Below are positions 22,101 to 31,437 of a stretch of DNA of 64,000 bases, piece after piece (within the stretch, counting starts at the first letter, position 1; each line of letters opens with the position of its first letter). The DNA is from Thecamonas trahens ATCC 50062 (lineage: Eukaryota > Apusozoa > Apusomonadida > Apusomonadidae), in assembly GCF_000142905.1 (NCBI RefSeq), contig NW_013657678.1:399381-463380 (forward strand). The letters are read 5' to 3'. The position numbers and the translations under genes are program-made. A model generated the notes under the pieces. The model was not told where the DNA came from. It saw only the letters and a program-made list of their open reading frames with translations, and did no database searches.

Positions 22101-23116
22101 TGCTCGCGCTTGTTGACCAACATTGTGGCTTGGTACGTGCCTGCAAGCGCGGGCGCAGTATCGGCCGCGCCAGTCATATCGACCGAAATGTTGTAGATAC
22201 CCCCGTAGCCCGCATAGCTCCCGACAGCAACGATGCCAAAGTCGGGCAGGGTGACTTCCATGAGGTCGTCACCAGTGTCGACGACGGAGCCAAGGCTGTT
22301 GCGGGCGACGACTCCGATAGAAAACGACTCACCGGCCTGGTAGACGGTGCCAAGAGGCGGCGCGTCAACAAGTGTTTGCGTCACGTCGGTGGCCGAGCAG
22401 AAGAACGACAACGGATGCGGCTGCCAGTCGCCAAGCCCACCCGGTCCGCAGGTGTAGGTGCTTGTCCCGACGGCCAGAAAGCCCGTATTACAGGTGTAGG
22501 TGCAGCTCGAGTTGTAGGTAGAGCCGGTGCACAGAACTTGCGACGCAGTGGGGATGCCAAAGTCGGGATCGGTGGAAATGTCGCCGCAGTTCTTGATGTT
22601 GCANNNNNNNNNNNNNNNNNNNNNNNNNNNNNNNNNNNNNNNNNNNNNNNNNNNNNNNNNNNNNNNNNNNNNNNNNNNNNNNNNNNNNNNNNNNNNNNNN
22701 NNNGGCGGCGGCGGCGGTGGAGGAGGAGGCGGCGGAGGCGACGACGGCGGCGGCGGCGGCGATGGCGGCGGAGGCGTAGGAGGAGACGGCGGCGGCGGCG
22801 GCGGCGATGGAGGAGGAGGAGGAGGAGGTGACGGCGGCGGCGGCGGCGGCGATGGAGGAGGAGGGGGAGGAGGTGACGGCGGTGGCGGCGATGGAGGAGG
22901 AGGGGGAGGAGGCGACGGCGGTGGCGGCGGTGGCGATGGAGGAGGAGGAGGGGGAGGTGACGGCGGCGGCGGCGGCGGCGATGGAGGAGGAGGGGGAGGT
23001 GACGGCGGCGGCGGCGGAGATGGCGGCGGCGGCGGCGAAGATGGCATCTGGGCCATTGCTGGCGAGCAGCTGATTAGGCAGACGATGAGGAGCAAGGCGA
23101 GGCTCGTTGGCTGCAT
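19109..23116 (-). CDS. Sushi / cysteine-rich polytopic surface protein (frame-broken, gapped)
   Basis: Start MQPTSLALLLIVCLISCSPA (23116) is a signal peptide. It is followed by a long SPPPPP stalk interrupted by the 100-N gap, a Sushi/CCP-like module (CNIKNC...TYTC...FFCSA, about 22600-22390), an Ig/filamin-like segment, and a GCC2/GCC3-like cysteine-rich region (CPPGFQS, CAECPENTFSE, CELCPENMRSP, about 21190-20760). A block of about seven to nine membrane helices begins LMIAFVLAIVVTAIGVVVFM (about 20740), and a cytoplasmic tail ends near 19109. This layout is a known protist surface-receptor-like arrangement; its ligand and role are unknown. Two faults break the frame: a tandem duplication at 21229-22352 and a single missing base near 19945 (TTTT, after RLYRNAY). 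Removing one repeat copy and adding one base gives a length divisible by three. Confidence 0.72.
21229..22352. repeat. Near-perfect 560-bp tandem duplication
   Basis: Bases 21229-21790 and 21789-22352 are identical as far as read by eye, apart from an extra CG at 22091-22092. The join places coding sequence out of frame with itself, whereas a single copy gives one continuous frame across the flanks. It is either an assembly artefact or a very recent duplication. Confidence 0.93.
22604..22703. other. Assembly gap of exactly 100 N
   Basis: A run of 100 N within the proline-rich stalk of the Sushi-containing gene. The round length suggests a gap of unknown true size, caused by the low-complexity GGCGGN sequence on its right side. 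Confidence 0.98.
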
Positions 23117-24149
23117 GGCCAATGGTGTACAAGCTGGCATGCAAGGCGAATCTGTGTGTTGGTGACGGAGGGTAAGAGAGCGTGCAAGGGGGGGGGAGGT
23201 TGCTGTTGTTGTTGTTGTTGTTGGGGACTGAGAGGAAGCTGGCTGACGAGCCCGTACCAAGTGCTGGGATATGTTCTTGTCGTTTGTGGCGGAGGCCAGG
23301 GGTGGTGGGGAGGAGGGCGGTGGTGTTGGAGGTGGCCGAGCGGTGAGCAGGGGGTGGAGGAGGAGGAGGAGGAGGAGGAGGAGTGTATGTGGTGGTGTAT
23401 GCGTTAGTGGGTGGTGGGTGAAGTATGTCGCTGCCTGTCTTCTCGCTCCTCCTCAATGCGAGCGTGCTACCTCCCTTCCCGTGTGTGGAGCCTCCCATTG
23501 CTTTGCATACTTTTTTGCTCCGAAATGGGAAAAATTCCGCCCTTATCTAGCGGCCTCCACGTGGGGCGATCGTGACGGCGGTGGTGGAGCAGCCAGCTAA
23601 GGACTACAGGAGTGCGAGCGATGTTTCGGGCACGGCTAGTCCCGTCCTCGGCGTGTGGGCTCGTAGCAGCAGGCGGTGGCGTCGAAATAGGGGAGCTGGG
23701 GAACGTTCAAGTGAGAAAACGTCGCGGGAGGTGCGGGCACGTGAGAGAGCTGGAGCACGTGCAGCAAATTCATGTGAGCAAGGCAGATCATTGCCTGATC
23801 CCAGTGATGCTGCTGCAGTAGAGCTGTGTAGGGCCCGGGGTCGGGCCCGGGACCGGGGCTGGGGAGTGAGGCGTGGCGGCGGGCAGCTCCTGGAGGCGTT
23901 GGCCGGGTTGAGACATGGAGCTGTCAGGAGAGAGAGAGTGTGTGTGTAGTATGTGCGGCGAATTACGAGTGGCAGAGAATCACTCGACAAAGCATGGCCA
24001 ACTGTATTCGCGCCAAGTTCCGCTGTCAGCTACTCGGCCACAAAATTTGCCTCATTCATTTCATGCTTTGACAAGCAGCCATGGAATCGGCCAAGGTCGG
24101 AGGGCTAAGGCTGAGGACGAGCCGAGGCCGGCACCACTCGACCGATAAC
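23117..24149. promoter_or_regulatory. Divergent intergenic region, about 1 kb
   Basis: No convincing gene is seen. Contents: a G9 run at 23188-23196 (C on the sense strand of the gene to its left), a TTG microsatellite (about 23205-23222), a GGA microsatellite (about 23354-23382) and an AT-richer patch (about 23505-23555). It also contains the leader of BRX1; an in-frame ATG at 24081 precedes the preferred start. Confidence 0.4.
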
Positions 24150-25349
24150 ATGGGGAGGAAGCGGACGCGTGACGGAGCAGCCAAGGCGTCGCCTGCAGCG
24201 ACCCGGTCAAGGAAGGAGAAGCGGCATGCGCGGAAGAAGGGCATTGTGGAGGAGCCGGTTATGTCGGACTCGAGCTCGGCGAGCCCTGCCCCAGAGGTGG
24301 CGTCGTCTGATGGCGAGGAGGATGGCGATCAGGATGGGGCGGCGTCGGCCTCGTCGGTGGGCTCTGTCGACTCGGAGCTGGCCATTGAGGAGGGAGCGGG
24401 CCTGAGCCTTGCAGAGACGATGGAGGTGGTGCGGGCACGTGCTGAGGCTGAGGCTGCCGAGGGCGTCGAGTCTGGCGACGACGACCTGGTTCACCCGTCC
24501 AAGAAGGTCAAGCGGATCGCTGGCACGGCCCACCCGCGCAAGGCCAACACACTGTGGACGACGCCCAAGTACCGCAACAAGCAGCGGACGCTCGTCTTTG
24601 GCACCCGCGGCCTCACCACTCGCTTCCGCCACCTGCTCAACGACCTCCGCCTCCTGCTCCCGCACTCGAAGAAGGAGGTCAAGATGGACGCCAAGGATAA
24701 GCTCTACATCATCAACGAGATTGCCGAGCTCAAGGCATGCAACTCGTGCATCTTTTTTGAGGCCCGCAAGGGCCAGGACCTGTACCTCTGGATCTCGCGC
24801 ATCCCGCACGGCCCCTCGGTCAAGTTCCATGTCCTCAACATCCACACCCTCGACGAGCTCAAGCTGACCGGCAACGCCCTCCGCGGCTCGCGCCCGGTTC
24901 TCTCCTTTGACGCCGCCTTTGACGAGCTTCCGGCGCTCAAGCTGCTCAAGGAGATCTTCATCCAGGTCTTTGGCACGCCTAACCGCCACCCCAAGTCCAA
25001 GCCGTTTGTCGACCACGTCCTCAACTTTGCCTACATCGACGGCAAGATCTGGTTCCGCAACTATCAGATGTTCGACGAGCAGAAGACTGCCCGCGACGCC
25101 GACCTCAAGCTGGTCGAGATCGGCCCGCGCATGGTCCTCAACATTGTCCGCATCTTTGACGGCTCGTTCTGCGGCGCTACGCTGTACGAGAACCCCAACT
25201 ACGTCTCGCCCAACCTCGCCCGCCATATCCGCCGCAAGCAGACCGCCCAGCGCCAGCACAACCGCTCGCGCAACGCCAAGGAGCTCCGCCGCAAGAACAA
25301 CATCATCTACCAGCCCGAGTACAACGAGCTGGCTGACGTCTTTGCCTAA
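24150..25349 (+). CDS. BRX1: BRX1 ribosome biogenesis protein (Brix domain)
   Basis: Nucleolar factor of the Brix family required for 60S subunit assembly in other eukaryotes. The start MGRKRTRDG (24150, 399 residues) is preferred over the ATG at 24081 because BRX1 proteins open with a short basic segment. Residues 1-35 are strongly basic (nuclear/nucleolar targeting), and residues 40-110 are acidic and serine-rich. The Brix domain begins near residue 135: RTLVFGTRGLTTRFRHLLND, LLLPHSKKEVKMD, CNSCIFFEARKGQDLYLWIS, GPSVKFHVLNIHT, GSRPVLSFD, HVLNFAYIDGKIWFRNYQ and RMVLNIVRIFDGSFCGATLY. All are diagnostic of BRX1 rather than of other Brix members. Its stop is 20 bp from the convergent stop of the pseudouridine synthase gene. 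Confidence 0.96.
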   Translation: MGRKRTRDGAAKASPAATRSRKEKRHARKKGIVEEPVMSDSSSASPAPEVASSDGEEDGDQDGAASASSVGSVDSELAIEEGAGLSLAETMEVVRARAEAEAAEGVESGDDDLVHPSKKVKRIAGTAHPRKANTLWTTPKYRNKQRTLVFGTRGLTTRFRHLLNDLRLLLPHSKKEVKMDAKDKLYIINEIAELKACNSCIFFEARKGQDLYLWISRIPHGPSVKFHVLNIHTLDELKLTGNALRGSRPVLSFDAAFDELPALKLLKEIFIQVFGTPNRHPKSKPFVDHVLNFAYIDGKIWFRNYQMFDEQKTARDADLKLVEIGPRMVLNIVRIFDGSFCGATLYENPNYVSPNLARHIRRKQTAQRQHNRSRNAKELRRKNNIIYQPEYNELADVFA

Positions 25350-25369
25350 ACTCTCTCCACACTTCCAGG

Positions 25370-26761
25370 CTACGCTCGCGGCCACGCTCGCGAGACCTCC
25401 ATCTCTGGACGCCCTACCACTGCTATCGCCTCGCGCGTCGTTGGGTGCGGAAACGCGACCCGAGCCGCATGCAGATGCAGGATTGATGCCGCCGGATCCC
25501 CATACCGCTCGCGGTTGCCAAACTCGCTGTTGTACACATCGTCGCCAAGCAGTGGCGCTCCCAGTGCAGCAGCGTGCACCCGCAGCTGGTGTGTCCGCCC
25601 GGTCAGCGGATACATAGCCAGAAGCGTGAGCGGCGACCCGTCGCAGCTCTCCAGCCCGCGGCGCAGGACCCGAACCACCGTCATCGCCGGTTTGCCCACC
25701 CCGCTGGAGATCGGCGTCGCCACGTTGAGCATGCGAATATCCGGGTGCGACGCAAGGCCTGAGACGACCACAAGCGCTTTGTGTGTTGCGTCCCACTCGA
25801 GCTGGAGCGCGGGCCAGCCGATGCAAGGCTCTGACGGGTGTACTTGAGCTGCCTTGGCCGCCGCCAGCACCGCGGGATCAACGTCGCCACATGCCAGCGC
25901 CACGTACGCCTTGGACACCAACCGCGACTTGAACGCCAGCGAAAGTTCGCGCGCCGCCATCTTGCTCCGCGCCATCACCACCAGGCCGGACGTGTCGCGA
26001 TCGAGGCGATGTACATACTGCAGCTCAGGCGAGACCAGCTCTGGCGCAACTCTGGCGAGCTCGTCCATCATCTGAAGCTCGCCTGAGCGTGACGACGCTG
26101 TCAGCATGCCTGCCGGTTTGTGGACGACTGCCAGAGCATCATCGACGTAAGCCACTCGTAACCGCTCGGCAACGCCGCTCTCAGCAAGTGTAGACACCGT
26201 CGGCGCGTGGGCATCGCCGCGCGGCGGACGCCCAGCCTGTGGATCCGCCCCTGCTGCGCGGCACATAAAGACATGGCCGTGGTAGTCGCGCAGTTTGAGC
26301 TTGTGCGACGGATCCACAGGACATGTCACCGGCGACGGCTGATGCGAGTGGCAACGCTTCAGCCCGCGCACCGCCACCATCTTGCACCGTCGCCCGCCCT
26401 TGTGCGCCATCTCCTCTGCGCATTGTTCCTGCGAGCCCATGTACGCCGCCTCTAACTCGCCCAGCTCCTTCCGCAGTCTCCTCCGCAGGAGCTCGCACAG
26501 CGCAAGCTCCTGCCACCATCCTTTGGCCTCGAGGTCAGCGCTGGGGTCAGAGCTGGGGCCAGAGTTGGGGTCAGAGATGGGGCCAGAGCTGGGGTCAGAG
26601 CTGGACCCAAGCGCGTTGTTGTGGCCCATGTTCTCGACCTCGTCAGCGCCCACGCTCTCTCGCCGCCGCTTCCTCCGTCCCATGCCGCCACCCAGCCCAT
26701 CGTCCCCGACACCAACTAGCCTAGCGTCTCCAATCCCACCTCCTCCATCCGCAGCTGCCAT
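25370..26761 (-). CDS. RluA-family pseudouridine synthase with TRM13-type zinc fingers
   Basis: Predicted to convert uridine to pseudouridine in RNA. The catalytic half (about residues 205-460) has the RluA hallmarks: HKPAGMLT, HRLDRDTSGLVVMARS with the catalytic Asp, and TGRTHQLRVHAAALGAPLLGDD. The N-terminal half carries two putative zinc sites about 25 residues apart: C-x11-C-x10-C-x2-H (QC...RRCKMVAVRGLKRCHSH), and CPVDPSHKLKLRDYHGHVFMC, a CHHC (U11-48K-like) finger. This same pair, in the same order, opens the tRNA 2'-O-methyltransferase TRM13, here joined to a different enzyme. The first ATG is 26761 (463 residues). A degenerate 12-bp GGGGTCAGAGCT-type repeat encodes a SDPSSGP linker at about 26540-26610. 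The substrate is unknown; tRNA is a reasonable guess from the fingers. Confidence 0.9.
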   Translation of the reverse strand: MAAADGGGGIGDARLVGVGDDGLGGGMGRRKRRRESVGADEVENMGHNNALGSSSDPSSGPISDPNSGPSSDPSADLEAKGWWQELALCELLRRRLRKELGELEAAYMGSQEQCAEEMAHKGGRRCKMVAVRGLKRCHSHQPSPVTCPVDPSHKLKLRDYHGHVFMCRAAGADPQAGRPPRGDAHAPTVSTLAESGVAERLRVAYVDDALAVVHKPAGMLTASSRSGELQMMDELARVAPELVSPELQYVHRLDRDTSGLVVMARSKMAARELSLAFKSRLVSKAYVALACGDVDPAVLAAAKAAQVHPSEPCIGWPALQLEWDATHKALVVVSGLASHPDIRMLNVATPISSGVGKPAMTVVRVLRRGLESCDGSPLTLLAMYPLTGRTHQLRVHAAALGAPLLGDDVYNSEFGNRERYGDPAASILHLHAARVAFPHPTTREAIAVVGRPEMEVSRAWPRA

Positions 26762-26897
26762 TTTGATCAATCTCGCTCACGTTGTCGGGAGGGGTGGCGG
26801 TGGTCGGCTTGACCCAGCTGACCGCCACGATGCCCCCCTCCCCTCCTTCCTCCTTCCGCCTCCCACACAGCGCCACACTCCACCCCACCCCCTCCAC
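26762..26897. promoter_or_regulatory. Compact divergent promoter
   Basis: Only 136 bp separate the start codons of the pseudouridine synthase and AP5B1 genes. The sequence is C/T-rich on the AP5B1 sense strand (about 26830-26895). The two genes probably share promoter elements. Confidence 0.45.
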
Positions 26898-29800
26898 ATG
26901 CTCTCATTCGCCTCCCTTCCGGCCCTTCTCCAATTCCTTAGCGCATGTAGGGCGTCACCGCAGGCGCGGGCACGTGCGCTGGCAGTGGCCGGACTGACTG
27001 GGGGTGATGCAGAGCTGCCGGCTGCCCTGCTCGAGCTGTACGAGGCTGCGTCCAACGAGACTGTCAAGGTTGTGCTGCTGGCGTTTCTTGGCGAAGTCGG
27101 TGTCTTGCTCTATCCAGAGCCAGACGCGTTGCGGACAGAGGGCCCGCGGCTGCTGCTACAGGGACTCATGGCCGGCCTCACAGAGCCCGGCTCGGAGCTC
27201 TCGGTCTTGCTGCGGAGCTCGCTGCTCTCTGCGCTGGCCACACTGCTGCTGAGCATGAATGCAGTTGCCCATGCGCCAGACATGGTCGACTCGCTCGTCT
27301 GCCTCCTCCTCGACAACATCGCCACCGTCAACGCAGGCTCGGATCTCCTGCGCGAGGCCATGTGCGAAGCTCTGCTCCAGCTCGAAGCTGCCGCGCCAGG
27401 CCTACTGGCTCCCAAGCTGCCAGCGCTGGCTTCGCTGGCCCAGGCCGAGGCCGGACCGGCCTGTCAGGCCTACATGCGCCTGGTGGCCCTCGTACTCGAC
27501 AACGTCCTCACAGCTTTTGTCCACCTCCATCCGGGCGACGACGTGAGCTCGACCCACTCGGACGCGTCGGTCCTCGACGGAGCGCTAGCACTTGCTCTTT
27601 CCCAGCCAGCTGGCCCTGTCATCCCGGACATGTCGTACTCGCTCCCGCTTCCGGTCGTTAATGCTGCGCTGGCCGCCTCGGTCGCCTCGGGCTTGGTCCG
27701 CATGCCGCACCCGCTCTCTGAGCGACACGCGCGCGACGTCCGCACCCTCATCACCCTCTTATTTGACTCGCTGCGTTTTCTCAGTCCACTCGCGGTCCAC
27801 GACGTGCTCATGGCTGTGGCCTCAGTCCTCGCCTCGTCCGGCCTCCCACATTCGCTGCTCAAGCTACCCGCCGCCAAGCTCCTCGCCTCGTCGCACATTG
27901 TCTCGCTTCACACGATACTCTGCCTCGTTCGCACTGCCCCATGGCAGGCCTTTCTCTCGCGAGCCGACGTTGAGGTCACGCTTGTTGCCCGGCTCACTGC
28001 GCTAGTCAACGGCCTTGCCTCCCCGCTCGCCCATCGGCTCCTCGCCCTCCACTGGCTCTTGTCGCTGGCTTCGACTGTGGGCCTCCATTTGGACGCGCTC
28101 TTACCTGCTCTCATGCCATCGGCGCTTGATCCACTCGAACTTGTTCATGCCAAGCTTGTGGCGCTCCCGCGACTCATCCCGCTTGCGGGCCTCGATCTCG
28201 GCGGCGGAGCGTTCCTCTGGCCGCACGCCGCGCTGGCAGCGCTTACAGCACTCGACGACTTTATGTACTGCGAGCCCAGCTCGCGCCTCGCCGCCATCTG
28301 GTTCGACGTACTCACTGCACTCTGGCGGGCGTATCCTCCGCTCCGCCGTTCGCTGCGCAACGCCTCGTTTGCGCTTGTCGCCGCCGCGCCACGCTTCATC
28401 CCGGCGCTCCTGGCCTGGATCCATGTCCTCGCAGCGCTGCCCGTCGACGCTTCGGAGTATTCGGCGACTTGGCTCATGGACGAGTATGCGAGCATGCTCG
28501 GTGAGGCGTGGCGGGTGCTGGCAGCCTCGCCGCTGGCAGCCGGCGGTCCTGCTGGCCACGTTGCCCCAGTGCTCCGGGGCCTCGCGCTCGGCGGCCTAGT
28601 CCCGTACTTGCCGCTTGTCGAAGTTATGGCCTCTCAGACTCGCATCGCACCGAGACCGCTCATCTCGGCGCTGGCAGGCTACGTTCGGCTGGCTCTCGGG
28701 AAGAGCTCGGCACTGCCGCCCGCAGACTGGCGGACAGGAATGGTCATTCTCGACATTGCCAACGTCTTCATGCTCGTCCATCCACTCGCGCTCTTGCTCA
28801 AGCCACTCGGAGCCCTCCTTACTCTCCTCCGCATTCACTACCCGGAAATTGTCGTCCGTGACCGTGCCGAGCTCCTCTTCCGTCTCCTCACCCATGCCCC
28901 GGCCGACAAGCTGCACCTCCTGTGCGACGACGCTACTGTCCTGCACGATCCGATCGCCACCATGCTGACTGCCATCGACAAGGCAAACGAGGCCTCGCGC
29001 GCGGCAGCAGGGACCAGCCCGGGCCTCCGCCCGCGCTCGCGCTCGCGTTCAGACTCGCTCTCAGCCTCGCGAATGCGCTCACGCTCGCGTTCAGACTCGC
29101 TCTCGGCCCATCTCGATGCCCACGATCCAGTCGACGAGCTATATGCCGCCCCCCCTGGCTTCCTTGCCCTCCAGCGTGCTGCGCGGCTGCGTACGGCTCC
29201 CGCTGCAAACGCGGAGCTCGCTTCCCCGCCCCCCAGCCCAGACCAGCCTCTCCTCACCGTCGCCGCCTACCTCGACTCGCTCGGCGACGCCGCTCACTCC
29301 CTCGACCTACACTTTCGGGTCCAGTATCAGGACGAGGACACGCTGGCCGTACTGGCGGCCACACCGCGGCCGACTGACGACTCGGGCGTAGTCCGACCAT
29401 CGCGGCCGATCCCATCGTCGTTGTTTGGACTTGTGTTGCGGTTCAAGACGCCGCCAGCGCTCGGCACCGCCGCCGAGGCGACGGTACCGTACCTGGTCCG
29501 TGCTGGCGACGCAGCCGCCACGTCTGCGCTTGTCACCGTCGCACTCACCCCGCGCCGCCCACTCCCGTGTCTTGTCGAGGTCGACATGATTTACACTGAT
29601 CAGTCGGGCTTTGCGGCTGCGGCCGACCTCGGCATGGTCAAGGTCGAGGTGGAGGACCTGTTCCTCGCGCCGCCGTGCCTTCCTCTGGCGCTTCTCGCCC
29701 CGCTCTGGGACGAGCTGTGGCAGAGCCTTGCCGGCGTCCACGACTCGATCCGAGTCTCACCGCAGCATGGGCTACTCGCACGGTATCTGGCAGGAGCTGT

Positions 29801-30032
29801 TGGCGCTGGGCTGGTCGTTGATGCATCCCGCTCGCTCGTGTTTGTTCCGCCGCGGCACCACGTTGTCTTCTTTGACGCCGCTGGCGGCAGCGCTGATGTG
29901 GATGCAACGAGTGGCGGTGACACACCGGGTCATGCCGACACAGGCTCGGTTGTCCACATCCGCACTGACGAGTGGTCGCTTCTTGCGCACCTCGACGAGT
30001 GGCTCGACCGGGCCCTCAAGAGCCAGTCATGA
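26898..30032 (+). CDS. AP5B1: AP-5 adaptor complex beta subunit (AP5B1-like)
   Basis: A 1,044-residue product starting at MLSFASLPALLQFL (26898). The first two thirds are alpha-helical solenoid (repeated LL/AL helices). The final third is beta-rich: LFGLVLRFKTPPALGTAAEA, TALTPRRPLPCLVEVDMIYT, VEVEDLFLAPP, LWDELWQSL and a terminal HIRTDEWSLLAHLDEWLD. This arrangement and the order of the C-terminal motifs fit AP5B1, the large beta subunit of the AP-5 adaptor acting at late endosomes with SPG11/SPG15; identification is by remembered family pattern. A low-complexity insert with two copies of RSRSRSDSLSA (about 29030-29105) lies between the solenoid and the C-terminal domain. The last 17 bp overlap the convergent F-box gene. 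Confidence 0.75.
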   Translation: MLSFASLPALLQFLSACRASPQARARALAVAGLTGGDAELPAALLELYEAASNETVKVVLLAFLGEVGVLLYPEPDALRTEGPRLLLQGLMAGLTEPGSELSVLLRSSLLSALATLLLSMNAVAHAPDMVDSLVCLLLDNIATVNAGSDLLREAMCEALLQLEAAAPGLLAPKLPALASLAQAEAGPACQAYMRLVALVLDNVLTAFVHLHPGDDVSSTHSDASVLDGALALALSQPAGPVIPDMSYSLPLPVVNAALAASVASGLVRMPHPLSERHARDVRTLITLLFDSLRFLSPLAVHDVLMAVASVLASSGLPHSLLKLPAAKLLASSHIVSLHTILCLVRTAPWQAFLSRADVEVTLVARLTALVNGLASPLAHRLLALHWLLSLASTVGLHLDALLPALMPSALDPLELVHAKLVALPRLIPLAGLDLGGGAFLWPHAALAALTALDDFMYCEPSSRLAAIWFDVLTALWRAYPPLRRSLRNASFALVAAAPRFIPALLAWIHVLAALPVDASEYSATWLMDEYASMLGEAWRVLAASPLAAGGPAGHVAPVLRGLALGGLVPYLPLVEVMASQTRIAPRPLISALAGYVRLALGKSSALPPADWRTGMVILDIANVFMLVHPLALLLKPLGALLTLLRIHYPEIVVRDRAELLFRLLTHAPADKLHLLCDDATVLHDPIATMLTAIDKANEASRAAAGTSPGLRPRSRSRSDSLSASRMRSRSRSDSLSAHLDAHDPVDELYAAPPGFLALQRAARLRTAPAANAELASPPPSPDQPLLTVAAYLDSLGDAAHSLDLHFRVQYQDEDTLAVLAATPRPTDDSGVVRPSRPIPSSLFGLVLRFKTPPALGTAAEATVPYLVRAGDAAATSALVTVALTPRRPLPCLVEVDMIYTDQSGFAAAADLGMVKVEVEDLFLAPPCLPLALLAPLWDELWQSLAGVHDSIRVSPQHGLLARYLAGAVGAGLVVDASRSLVFVPPRHHVVFFDAAGGSADVDATSGGDTPGHADTGSVVHIRTDEWSLLAHLDEWLDRALKSQS

Positions 30033-31437
30033 CCGCCACAGCGGCGTCATCGCTCGCCTTGGCGTCGTCATCTTTCGAGTTGGGCGAAAAGTCAATGATG
30101 CGGATGGCTGACTCGTCGCCAGTGGTCACAATCTTCATGTCGTCAAAGTAGACCCGGCGGACAGCGCCAGCGTGGATGGAAATGGTGAAGAGCAGCGGGT
30201 AGTCGGGCCCGAGCTGCCAGACGGAAACAGAGCCTGAGGCCGAGGCCACGACCAAGCGGACGTCGTCAAAGACCAAATCGGTGATGATGCCAAAGTCTGG
30301 CGCCGTGTGAATGACCGTCATGGCCAGCGTGTGCATGTCGAAGGCGACCAGGCCGCCACTAGAGTCACCGGTGATGATGCGCTCGTCGTCAAACTCGACA
30401 ATCGACGCGTTGAGCCGCGGCCGGCGCGCAGAGCGCAGCAAGTCGCCGGTCTCAAGGTCCAAGACCGAGACGGTCTCGGATGCACCAACAAGATACACGT
30501 CGTTGAGCGCGAGATCATGGTGGACAAGCCGGAGTGTCGACGTGTGCTCGCCGGACGCCAATGAGTAGATCTTGACTGACGACTGGAACGGCGATGACTT
30601 GACAAGCTTGGACGAGCCAAAGTACACACCCTCAGCCGTCCACCCGTTCGCGTCCTCAAAGGCATGCACAAGCTCGCCGCTCTCCATGTCCCACACCCGG
30701 AGGTACGTCCGCGCAATGCCGGCCACTAGCGAGCCGTGCTTGTACGGAAAGAACATGAACCACTTGAACCGTGACCGCGCGCCTGAGAGCGAGAGCACGC
30801 TCTGGACATGGCACGCATCCATGGCACTAGTTTCGTACGCCGAAGAGAGCAACTCGCCGAGATCGCTGTCCTCGGGCTCGGACGGTCCATCAGGTAGAGG
30901 GAGGGGAGCAGAAACCACGGCCGCCGCCAGCTCCTTGGCGCGCGCCACCCGGCGCTCAAACATTGATGGACCGGCGTTGGCATCGCGGTCGTGGCCCTGT
31001 GGTGGAGCATTGGCAATGTCCCAGATGTGCAGAGCATCGTCCCACCGCGAGGTCGTCGACACAATGGTGCCATTGACCGAGAGATCGGCGACGACCTCGG
31101 GCGTCTTGACCTCACGGACGGTAAACTCGCCCTTTGACCAGTTGAACTGGGCCCGATATGCATCACGCCACCGCCACAAATCCAGCGAGAGCCTTGTTGG
31201 ACAGTGTGCATACAGTGAGCCACCCTGAGCTTGTAACCGCTCGAACCGCTGCTCCTGGAATCGTAAATACAGATACTTCCACAGCACGGTGTCGCCCGTC
31301 AGCCGGTGCCACCGCCGGCATACGCTCGCCGCCTTGCACACATCAACCGTCGGCAAGAACTTGAACACGTGTAGTACAAGCTCATCCGGAAGGTAGTCAA
31401 ACAAGTCTTCGTCTGCCAACATGGTCATCATTGCCAT
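30016..31437 (-). CDS. F-box / WD40-repeat protein
   Basis: Likely substrate receptor of an SCF ubiquitin ligase. The first ATG in frame is 31437 (473 residues). The F-box lies at residues 10-55 (DYLPDELVLHVFKFLP...AASVCRRWHRL...LWKYLYL). WD40-like beta repeats follow from about residue 115 to the end: DALHIWDIAN, LRVWDMESGELVHAFED, VKIYSLASGEHTSTLRLV, VSVLDLETGDLLRSAR, LVAFDMHTLAMTVIH, VSVWQLGPDYPLLFTI and IRIIDFSPNSKDDD. About seven blades can be counted. The tail is acidic and short. The final 17 bp overlap the AP5B1 stop region on the other strand, so the two 3' ends are necessarily antisense to each other. The substrate cannot be inferred. Confidence 0.88.
   Translation of the reverse strand: MAMMTMLADEDLFDYLPDELVLHVFKFLPTVDVCKAASVCRRWHRLTGDTVLWKYLYLRFQEQRFERLQAQGGSLYAHCPTRLSLDLWRWRDAYRAQFNWSKGEFTVREVKTPEVVADLSVNGTIVSTTSRWDDALHIWDIANAPPQGHDRDANAGPSMFERRVARAKELAAAVVSAPLPLPDGPSEPEDSDLGELLSSAYETSAMDACHVQSVLSLSGARSRFKWFMFFPYKHGSLVAGIARTYLRVWDMESGELVHAFEDANGWTAEGVYFGSSKLVKSSPFQSSVKIYSLASGEHTSTLRLVHHDLALNDVYLVGASETVSVLDLETGDLLRSARRPRLNASIVEFDDERIITGDSSGGLVAFDMHTLAMTVIHTAPDFGIITDLVFDDVRLVVASASGSVSVWQLGPDYPLLFTISIHAGAVRRVYFDDMKIVTTGDESAIRIIDFSPNSKDDDAKASDDAAVAVMTGS

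Noticed and set aside
24207-25826. Long minus-strand frame antisense to BRX1
   Set aside because: It overlaps diagnostic BRX1 coding on the plus strand and shows no domain.
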